Shown here: in pieces, positions 16,743 to 23,830 of the stretch | How the letters are laid out: each line of letters starts with the position of its first letter | Numbering within the stretch: the stretch's first letter is position 1 | Origin: Vibrio sp. 99-8-1 | Lineage (GTDB): Bacteria > Pseudomonadota > Gammaproteobacteria > Enterobacterales > Vibrionaceae | DNA: 64,000 bases | NCBI RefSeq assembly: GCF_013114595.1 | Contig: NZ_VTXE01000003.1 | Span: forward strand, 124,001-188,000 | Direction: 5' to 3' | Program-made: the position numbers and the translations under genes | Notes under the pieces: generated by a model | Seen by the model: the letters and a program-made list of their open reading frames with translations, nothing else | Told to the model about the DNA's origin: nothing | Databases searched by the model: none

Positions 16743-18758
16743 GTGAAAAAGTCTTCAATTAGCCTAGCTGTTTCTGCCGCCGTATTTGCCGCCGCAGTTC
16801 AAGCCGCACCTCAAGTTACCGTGTTGGATAAGACTCACCAGCCAGCAGGTAGCTTCCTTGCTTATACCGAATTTGAATTATCTGGAGAACCTTTAGCGGA
16901 GTCTTTAGGACTCGACCTTGATGTACTAGATCCGAATGTAGCCAATGATCCAACCCCTTTTGACTTCGCTGCTGGTATTGAAAGTTATGAGTATTCTGAA
17001 GAAGCGATGTACGCTCTAAACTACCAATCACAAATGGGACCTCATCTGGTTAATGGTCCCGTTAACATGGCGCGTGGTGGCACCATGGCTGATCTGGGTA
17101 AACGCGTGATTGAAATGGCAAATGCAGTTGGCTTCTCGCCAAGTGAAGTGCCTCAGAACATGTACCCAATTTCTGTTCCTTATGTATCTGGTAGCCCTGA
17201 GTTCGCTCAAGCACCTGATACCACGACCGTAAACGGTGACGAAGTTGAGATCACAACGGCAAAGGGTAACAGCAAAACCGTTCAGGTGGTTGTGCCTGCC
17301 TATTTCCGTGACTACAAAACTCTGGCATGGAATCCGGCTTCGTTTGATACGTCATTTAACCCGGCGGCAACTGGCGGTATTTTCCTGAAAGAAGTGATGT
17401 GGTCACAAGACTTCCTTGGTGGAATGCACGTAACAGAAAGTGATGAAGAAGTTGAAGCTGATTCAGCGACAATGGATCAAGACGGTAAGCATAGCTTAGG
17501 GGTGTCAGCAGCTGACGGCTTTAATGGCATGATGCTAACGGAAATGTCTATCGATAAGCTGCAAATTATGCAACAGCAGTTAGGTTTTGATGGTAAGACA
17601 TTAGGAGTGAAATTTACTCCTGACTATAACCCTAAAAATGGCCCGATTTGGTTTGCTCATAAAGTTGCCGTAGAAGAGGGAACTAAAAATGGGGTTAAGT
17701 CTATTAAAGGCCTAACCGTGAGTGATGGTTCATCTCAACTACGTGACACATGGTTGATGCTGTGGCCGACTGCGGAGTTCTTTGCCTTTACTGATCAACG
17801 TACCGCGAACAGTGTGCAAAACCCAGCGTTTAAAGCGGTATTTGATGGCAAACCTTTTGCCGCGGCTCCTGCTGCGAACATCGATTCAAATGAGAGTAAT
17901 GATGTTACTGCAACAGATGCATTCTCATTAGCAAACAATATTTCAAACTTACTTTTCCAAAACATGGCGGCGCTTCACTTTAACGAAGAGAGTGGCAGCT
18001 TTGTGACGGAATATAAAAACGGCAAACAAGGTAACCGCGTTGATCTGTATGACGCCGCTTACTCTATGGTCGCTCTTTCAATTTACCAGCGTGCAAAAGA
18101 TGCACTGCCTGTTGGTTATGCCTCTGCTGAAACCACAGATGTGAACCTTAAGTCGGCATCAGGTAAGAAAGCACTGGCAATGATAAAAGCGCAAGCGGAC
18201 TTTATCCTCGCCAACTTAGTCGCGAAAAATGGATTGGTTGCAGACGGCATGACATTGGGAAGCAAAGCGGATAGTAGCCAATCACTAGACGCTCAGTTTG
18301 CGGCTATTCGCGGACTGGTTGCGGCTTTCTTGGCCACTGATGATGTGAAATATAAGCAAGCAGCGCGTTCTATTTACCTAGCGGTAGAGAAGAACATGTT
18401 TGATAGCAGCATTAATACATGGGCAGCGAAACCGGGCCAAGCGACAATACATACGCCTTACACCTCAGCCGCTATTTCTGCTGGCTTGCGCGAAGCGATT
18501 TTACACCTTAAAAATGAAGAGGGTGAAAATGAGCCAGCGCTAGAACTAACCGCATTAACGGATCGTTATGTGAGCTGGTTCCGAGGCGTGATCAATGGTG
18601 GTATGCAGTTGTCTGAGTGGATGGGCGATTCAGGTGAAAACCAGATCAAAGGCAGTGATTCTACGGATACAGACGAAGATGGCGTTCATCAAGTCATCGC
18701 TGCTGGTGGTCAGTTTGGGACTGCAATGACAATGGCGAACAAAGTCAGCGTTAAGTAA
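16743..18758 (+). CDS. large secreted protein of unknown function, first gene of the Fur-regulated cluster (671 aa)
   Basis: The GTG at 16743 has AAAGGA six bases upstream and gives a clean signal peptide (MKKSSISLAVSAAVFAAA, cleaved after VQA). The longer frame from 16689 has no ribosome site. The mature protein has no cysteine. The first two thirds are beta-rich with many acidic residues (DSNESNDVTATD near 395). From about residue 400 it becomes helical with repeated hairpins (YDAAYSMVALSIYQRA, LDAQFAAIRGLVAAFLA, KQAARSIYLAVEKNMF, AAISAGLREAIL), reminiscent of an alpha/alpha toroid. No family is recognised. As the Fur-proximal gene followed by a partial terminator (18791-18828), it may be made in excess over the others. 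It could bind or present iron, or serve as an electron-transfer partner. Confidence 0.8.
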   Translation: MKKSSISLAVSAAVFAAAVQAAPQVTVLDKTHQPAGSFLAYTEFELSGEPLAESLGLDLDVLDPNVANDPTPFDFAAGIESYEYSEEAMYALNYQSQMGPHLVNGPVNMARGGTMADLGKRVIEMANAVGFSPSEVPQNMYPISVPYVSGSPEFAQAPDTTTVNGDEVEITTAKGNSKTVQVVVPAYFRDYKTLAWNPASFDTSFNPAATGGIFLKEVMWSQDFLGGMHVTESDEEVEADSATMDQDGKHSLGVSAADGFNGMMLTEMSIDKLQIMQQQLGFDGKTLGVKFTPDYNPKNGPIWFAHKVAVEEGTKNGVKSIKGLTVSDGSSQLRDTWLMLWPTAEFFAFTDQRTANSVQNPAFKAVFDGKPFAAAPAANIDSNESNDVTATDAFSLANNISNLLFQNMAALHFNEESGSFVTEYKNGKQGNRVDLYDAAYSMVALSIYQRAKDALPVGYASAETTDVNLKSASGKKALAMIKAQADFILANLVAKNGLVADGMTLGSKADSSQSLDAQFAAIRGLVAAFLATDDVKYKQAARSIYLAVEKNMFDSSINTWAAKPGQATIHTPYTSAAISAGLREAILHLKNEEGENEPALELTALTDRYVSWFRGVINGGMQLSEWMGDSGENQIKGSDSTDTDEDGVHQVIAAGGQFGTAMTMANKVSVK

Positions 18759-18790
18759 TACTTCTTTTATGGAAGTATGACACCTAATTT

Positions 18791-18828
18791 GACAAAACAA
18801 GCAGCGATATATCATCGCTGCTTTTGTC
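18791..18828 (+). terminator. hairpin after the first cluster gene, probably a partial terminator
   Basis: AAGCAGCGAT (18799-18808) pairs with ATCGCTGCTT (18814-18823), with outer GACAAAA/TTTTGTC pairing and a short T-run. Its place between the secreted protein and the membrane genes suggests that some transcripts end here. Confidence 0.6.
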
Positions 18829-18869
18829 GTTTCAAAAAACGGGTTTATTGACTGTTGTAGGTAATAAAA

Positions 18870-19361
18870 ATGTCTAGTCATTTAATGTCGTCACAATCTC
18901 AGGCGGACGAAAGTCGATTGAGTCACTGGTGGAAGCGCCTTGCTTATCATCACCAGTGGGCAGAAGCCACCTTATATCTGATGTTTATCAGCGGCATTTT
19001 GCTCTGGTCTCGTATTGAAGTCAGCTGGATGGCGGAACGCTGGATTTTGTTGGTTCATATGCTGGTGGGTGTCTCTTTATTCAGCGTGATTGTGGGGGCG
19101 TTTTGGGCATCTCATCGTCGATTAATCGTATCAAGCAAGAAACCCTTTTTGCGTCAAACAGGTACGGCTATTGAGTGGCTGTTGATTGTCTGTTCATTAA
19201 CGGGTTTTTACCTGTTTTTCTATGGTACGCCGGGTAACACGCTTGGCGTCATTATTTCAGATATTCATTTTTACTCATCTTGGTTATTGGCTCCATTAGT
19301 GTTTCGACACGCAATGCGCTGGAGCATTCTTAAAATAATAAAATCAAAAACAAAGTCGTAA
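18870..19361 (+). CDS. four-helix membrane protein, cytochrome b-like (163 aa)
   Basis: Four membrane helices are seen (about 33-50, 60-80, 100-120, 131-150). Histidines lie at helix ends as in small haem-b membrane proteins: YHHQWAEATLYLMF, LVHMLVGVSLF, FWASHRRL, DIHFYSSWLLAPLVFRHAM. This suggests a cytochrome b561/DUF4405-like quinol-linked electron carrier, but haem ligation is inferred from pattern only. It sits 32 bases before the FTR1 permease and would be a natural electron exchange point between the quinone pool and the cluster's multihaem cytochrome. Confidence 0.6.
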   Translation: MSSHLMSSQSQADESRLSHWWKRLAYHHQWAEATLYLMFISGILLWSRIEVSWMAERWILLVHMLVGVSLFSVIVGAFWASHRRLIVSSKKPFLRQTGTAIEWLLIVCSLTGFYLFFYGTPGNTLGVIISDIHFYSSWLLAPLVFRHAMRWSILKIIKSKTKS

Positions 19362-19392
19362 TAGTGAGCTCATAACGAGCCTGTGAGGAATT

Positions 19393-20211
19393 ATGTTTGC
19401 AAGTTTTTTAATTACCCTACGTGAAGGATTGGAAGCCTTTCTATTGGTGGGAATCGCACTCTCTTATCTAGCTAAGTTAAATGCACGTCATTATAACAAG
19501 TATATCTATCTAGGTGTGGCCGTGGGGCTGGTGCTGTCGTTAGCTGTGGCCTTTGTTTTTCAAGTGGTTATTGATCAGTTTAGCAATGCGCTATACCAAA
19601 ATTATCTCATGGCGGGCATTTTGCTGTTTGCAACCGTGGTCTTGACCTATATGGCGATTTGGATGCAAAAACAGGCCAAGAGTCAAGTGGCGCAGGTTCA
19701 ACAAGACATTACCGAAATGGTAAGCACGGGTAATTTGATGGGATTGGTTTTTTTGTCCATGTTGGCGATATTGAGAGAAGGGTTTGAAACCATTCTGTTC
19801 TTCTCTGCTTTGATGTATTCAAGCTATGGAGAATTATCAACTCAAGATGCGTTAATTGGCGCGGTTTTGGGGTTAGTGCTGGCGTATGTGATGGTGTGGG
19901 CAATGATGAAGAGTGCCAAAAAAGTCCCGCTTGCTCAGTTTTTTAAATGGACCAGTTTGCTGATTATCATTATTGCCGCGGGTCTACTGTCGTCAGCCAT
20001 CAATATGTTACAAGCGGCGAATCTAGTGCCGATTGTGTATGCTCAAGTTTTTGATATTTCGCATATTCTTGATGACAGAGGCGTTTTTGGAACCTTCCTG
20101 CGTGCGCTATTTGGTTATAACTCGTCACCGGGTTTGGTTCAACTTATGGTGTGGTTGGGATACATGCTGATATTCACTCTATTCTGGGAAAAAGGATATA
20201 AAACAGCATGA
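19393..20211 (+). CDS. FTR1 family iron permease (272 aa)
   Basis: Both diagnostic iron-binding motifs are present: REGLE at residues 10-14 in the first helix and REGFE at 128-132 in the fourth. About seven membrane helices are predicted. FTR1/EfeU permeases move iron across the inner membrane, usually Fe3+ produced by a partner oxidase. Unlike EfeUOB, no EfeO or EfeB gene is next to it; the neighbours are a b-type membrane protein, a flavoprotein and a six-haem cytochrome. GAGGAAT precedes the ATG. The stop overlaps the next start by four bases (ATGA), giving tight coupling. Confidence 0.9.
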   Translation: MFASFLITLREGLEAFLLVGIALSYLAKLNARHYNKYIYLGVAVGLVLSLAVAFVFQVVIDQFSNALYQNYLMAGILLFATVVLTYMAIWMQKQAKSQVAQVQQDITEMVSTGNLMGLVFLSMLAILREGFETILFFSALMYSSYGELSTQDALIGAVLGLVLAYVMVWAMMKSAKKVPLAQFFKWTSLLIIIIAAGLLSSAINMLQAANLVPIVYAQVFDISHILDDRGVFGTFLRALFGYNSSPGLVQLMVWLGYMLIFTLFWEKGYKTA

Positions 20212-21629
20212 ATCAGATAAAAAAAGAACAGGTCGTTATTCTCGGCGCCGGCCCAGCTGGGTTGATGGCAGCATGGGAACTGGTTGAAGCGGGTTATTCG
20301 GTTACTATTGTAGAGAAAGAGTCCTATGCCGGAGGAATGTGTGCCACACAGACATTTACCGGAAAACAGGGCGAGTATCGTTTTGATTTTGGTGGACACC
20401 GCTTTATAACGAAGAACTCCAAACTACTGAAGTTTGTCGATGAACTGATGGGAGAAGAGCTGTTATTTGCCCAACGAAAAAGTGTCATTCGCTACCGGGG
20501 AAGAGTGTATCAATACCCATTAGTTCTTACCGACCTTATTAAGAATGCTCCGCTATCTCTGCTTGTTGGAGGAGGGTTGGATCTGGTTAAACAGCTTTTC
20601 GTTACAAAACCAAAACAGCGTTCAAAAGTCAGTTTTGCTGAGTGGATTGAAAGTCGCTTTGGCAAAACGTTGTACAAGCATTTCTTTGAAGGCTACACCG
20701 AAAAATTATGGGGTATCGACCCTAAATTCTTGTCAGGGGATTGGGCATCACAACGGATCAGCCTCATCGATTTAAAAGATATCGCCCGACGGTTGCTTCC
20801 CGGTAAAAAGTCCAATGTTAGAACCTATGCGAGACAATATCGTTATCCCAAATGGGGCTTTGGCCAACTCTATTCCCGACTTGCTGAAGAGCTGCAAAAG
20901 AAGGGGGTAACGATTCATTTATCCAGTGAGGTTACCCAGTTAACGATTAATGAATCTAAGCAGATCAGTGCGGTTACCTACCAAAAAGACGGCAAGTTAT
21001 TCGTTGTTAACAGCGATAAGGTAATTTCAACACTGCCATTGCCGTTGATGTGTGGCTTTACCGATTTTGAAAGTGGCCTCTCTTTCCGTTCACTGCGTTT
21101 TTTGAATATGCCGATGGACACCGACAATATTTCCGACAACACATGGCAATACTTATCTGATCCCGAAATTATTGGCACCCGACTGCAAGAACCAAAACGG
21201 CGCTCCAGTTATATGTCACCTCAAGGCAAAACCTCAGTCATGATCGAAATCCCTTGTAACAAGGGGGACGACGTGTGGACGATGCCGGGTGAGGAGTTAC
21301 AAAAAAGAGTGCTGAGTGACCTAGATAACTTAGGAGTCAACTCGACATTGGCGACCGGAGAGTACTTTACCGAATACAGCGAACATGCCTATCCGCTGAT
21401 GGATATGGACTATCAAGATAAGCGGGAGAAAGCCATTAGCCACTTATGCCAGTTCGATAACCTGATCATGACCGGCCGCCAAGGTACATTCCGTTACATA
21501 TTTACTGATACCGCCATGGAAATGGGATTAATGGCGGCGGAGTCCATTATTGACGGGAAAGATAGGCGTAGAGAAATCTTTGATTATCGAAACGAGAATA
21601 TCGTCATTGAAGTGCAAAGTGTGGCGTAA
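20208..21629 (+). CDS. FAD-dependent amine-oxidase-superfamily protein, UDP-galactopyranose-mutase-like (473 aa)
   Basis: The dinucleotide motif VVILGAGPAGLMAAWEL lies at residues 9-25 and is followed by EKESYAGGMC. Then come FDFGGHRFITKN, FFEGYTEKLWGIDP and a C-terminal FAD-contact segment MTGRQGTFRYIF. This pattern fits the protoporphyrinogen-oxidase/UGM-like group often found with glycosyltransferases. No signal peptide, so it is cytosolic. It is translationally coupled to the FTR1 gene. Either it modifies a sugar or lipid used by the GT-C protein two genes on, or it is a redox enzyme of the iron system; context does not decide. Confidence 0.8.
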   Translation: MNQIKKEQVVILGAGPAGLMAAWELVEAGYSVTIVEKESYAGGMCATQTFTGKQGEYRFDFGGHRFITKNSKLLKFVDELMGEELLFAQRKSVIRYRGRVYQYPLVLTDLIKNAPLSLLVGGGLDLVKQLFVTKPKQRSKVSFAEWIESRFGKTLYKHFFEGYTEKLWGIDPKFLSGDWASQRISLIDLKDIARRLLPGKKSNVRTYARQYRYPKWGFGQLYSRLAEELQKKGVTIHLSSEVTQLTINESKQISAVTYQKDGKLFVVNSDKVISTLPLPLMCGFTDFESGLSFRSLRFLNMPMDTDNISDNTWQYLSDPEIIGTRLQEPKRRSSYMSPQGKTSVMIEIPCNKGDDVWTMPGEELQKRVLSDLDNLGVNSTLATGEYFTEYSEHAYPLMDMDYQDKREKAISHLCQFDNLIMTGRQGTFRYIFTDTAMEMGLMAAESIIDGKDRRREIFDYRNENIVIEVQSVA

Positions 21630-21663
21630 GCCAAACACCGATTTAAATAAGTAGGAATGACAA

Positions 21664-22257
21664 ATGAAAACAGCCAGTTACAGCCGATATGTTGTCGCGG
21701 TTATCGCTATTATGATCGGACTAATGTTTCACGCTACGGCGTCAGCTTATTCATATGCCGCTGCGGGTAAAGAGCCATTAATTGAAGGAAGAGAAGCAAT
21801 TTTAACGGCGTTAAGTCGTGGTGATTATGACTCGATAAATAGCGCAGTGGTTAATTTAAAAGAGGAGTTTGATTACTTATTAACTGATCATAATGTTGAT
21901 CTCTACACACCGATGAAAAGCGCCATTGATGTTAAAAATGAGCAGCAAATTATCGCCGTGATTGATCAAGCATTGGTCGAGGAGATCATCCGTCGCTTAG
22001 AGGGAGCGGAGAAAAATCTTGCTGATTATCAAGTGGCCAAAGTGTTGGTGGTGAAAAGTAAGCTTTTCCTTGATCTGCTACTGCCAAAGCTGTCAGACAA
22101 CAACCGAGACGTTGCGACGACGGCTATTCAAGGAGTGTTAGCGTCAATCGGTAACCCTGGGGTATTTGGTGTCGGTCAGGCGCCAGCGGACCCAGAGCAG
22201 TTTGCTCGGCATAAAGCACAGCTATTGCTGGCACTTGATGAGATGAAACTTCATTAA
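21664..22257 (+). CDS. periplasmic helical protein of the iron cluster (197 aa)
   Basis: An N-terminal signal (hydrophobic about 9-27, ending TASA) precedes a mature all-helical part: SYAAAGKEPLIEGREAILTAL, NLKEEFDYLLTDH, then a second helical half with LLLPKLSDNNRDVATTAI. Its opening resembles periplasmic extensions sometimes fused to FTR1 permeases, which may pass iron to the pore. That likeness is weak and from recall. It has no cysteine. Its stop shares one base with the next ATG (TAATG), so the genes are coupled. Confidence 0.65.
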   Translation: MKTASYSRYVVAVIAIMIGLMFHATASAYSYAAAGKEPLIEGREAILTALSRGDYDSINSAVVNLKEEFDYLLTDHNVDLYTPMKSAIDVKNEQQIIAVIDQALVEEIIRRLEGAEKNLADYQVAKVLVVKSKLFLDLLLPKLSDNNRDVATTAIQGVLASIGNPGVFGVGQAPADPEQFARHKAQLLLALDEMKLH

Positions 22258-23738
22258 TGAATGCTATGTTCGGTCGCAGCTATCTACTTGTACTGTCGTT
22301 ACTGTATCTAATCTGGCTAAGTTGGCTTGGTCATTATCCTTTTGACCTGACCAGTGATGATGCTGTTAACTTTTCTCGTGCGGTAGAGCGATTTTCTGTA
22401 CTGGAGTTTCGACCTCATTTCCCAGGGTATCCTGCATTTGTATCGGTGAGTCGTATCGCTGCTTTGCTGGTGGACGGAGAGGTGTCCAATGTATGGATCT
22501 CTTATCTCTCTGCGATTGCGATTCCTGCGCTGGTGTTTGCTGTGGTTTATCGTTGTTGTGGGGACTATTTCTGGTCGGGCTTTGCTGCGCTGATTATTTT
22601 GCTTCAACCTTTAATGGCATCCGTTGCTCTTAGTGGATTAACTGACTCACTAGGAGTGGCCTGCTTATTACTGAGTTTAGTGGCGTTGTTTCGTGGTCGA
22701 TATGGGCTGGCGGGATTGTGTGTAGGGCTAATGTTGTCAACTCGTCCCTCTTATTTTCCGTTAGCGATAGGGTTTATTATTGCGCCGTTGATAGTGAGAA
22801 ATGGTCGTTCAGTATTGAACAATTATCTATCGTCTATAGCCGGCATAACCTTGGTTGGCTTGCTGAGTTTTATCTTCATTTGGTTAACGGATGGCGCAAC
22901 CTATATTGACGAAGGTATTCGGTTTACTCAGGGACACTTTTCAATTTGGGGTAATACTAAAGCAAGTGATTTGGCTTTGCCGATTCAATGGTTGCACTCT
23001 TTGCTACCTCAATATGGTGCTGTCGGTTTGGGCGTGATGTTCGCTTCTCTGTGCATTGCTGTTGTCTCTACCTTTAAATACCTATCGACTTTTAAGTATC
23101 TATCTGCTGTAAAGAGCGCATCAACCGTCGCTGTAAACACGGAATATTGTCGCCAATCGTCACAAGTTAGCGTGGTCACTTGTATTACGGTCAGCTATCT
23201 AATCTGGGTGTTTGTGGCGCAAAACCCAGACAACTTGCGTCATTGGTTACCTATTGTGGTGCTGTTTTCCCTATTGATCGCATTGCAGTTGTGTCGAGTG
23301 AGTCAGCCTTCGTCTCAGTACGCAATGGGGCCACTTCTCTGCAAATCAGTGGTGTCTACTTCCTCTCCGTCTTCGGTTTATATGCCATTGTTGGCCATCA
23401 GCATACTGGCTTATTTTGCATTGGCAGGGCTACAAAATATCACCTTGAGTGTAACAAAATCCCCTTCACAGCAGGCGATTGAATGGATATCTGCGCGGAA
23501 TGAAATACAAGTCATAGGCACGAATTACAGTGTTAATTTGTTACGGGATCAGTTAGCGGATCGGTCGATATTTGACATGTATTACGCCAGTAGTCAGTTG
23601 GCGCTTAATCAAGCGGATAGTGCGTGGCGACTGAGCGCAACAAAATTAGCTGATCAGACGTTAGAAGGTCTGTTTCCTGCCCGGTTTAGTGGAGAACGAT
23701 CACTCTATCTTTATCGGCTGAATAAGAACAAAGAGTAA
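22257..23738 (+). CDS. polytopic membrane protein, GT-C glycosyltransferase-like (493 aa)
   Basis: About eleven membrane helices and a soluble C-terminal tail. The first periplasmic loop carries acidic residues in the GT-C position (GHYPFDLTSDDAVNFSRA), and RPHFPGYPAFVS follows as in ArnT/PMT-type proteins. Such enzymes move a sugar from a polyprenyl carrier to a lipid or protein. An internal short duplication encodes TFKYLS twice near residue 275. The gene begins one base inside the previous stop. It suggests that a component of this system, possibly the secreted protein or the cytochrome, is glycosylated. That is inference. Confidence 0.65.
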   Translation: MNAMFGRSYLLVLSLLYLIWLSWLGHYPFDLTSDDAVNFSRAVERFSVLEFRPHFPGYPAFVSVSRIAALLVDGEVSNVWISYLSAIAIPALVFAVVYRCCGDYFWSGFAALIILLQPLMASVALSGLTDSLGVACLLLSLVALFRGRYGLAGLCVGLMLSTRPSYFPLAIGFIIAPLIVRNGRSVLNNYLSSIAGITLVGLLSFIFIWLTDGATYIDEGIRFTQGHFSIWGNTKASDLALPIQWLHSLLPQYGAVGLGVMFASLCIAVVSTFKYLSTFKYLSAVKSASTVAVNTEYCRQSSQVSVVTCITVSYLIWVFVAQNPDNLRHWLPIVVLFSLLIALQLCRVSQPSSQYAMGPLLCKSVVSTSSPSSVYMPLLAISILAYFALAGLQNITLSVTKSPSQQAIEWISARNEIQVIGTNYSVNLLRDQLADRSIFDMYYASSQLALNQADSAWRLSATKLADQTLEGLFPARFSGERSLYLYRLNKNKE

Positions 23739-23830
23739 GGTGTATCTGCCTGACGTGAATAGCGTTAGGTGGGATATCTATAACATGAGTCAGATCTGCT
23801 CTGGCTCAGAGTAAATGTGAAAGGCAAATA

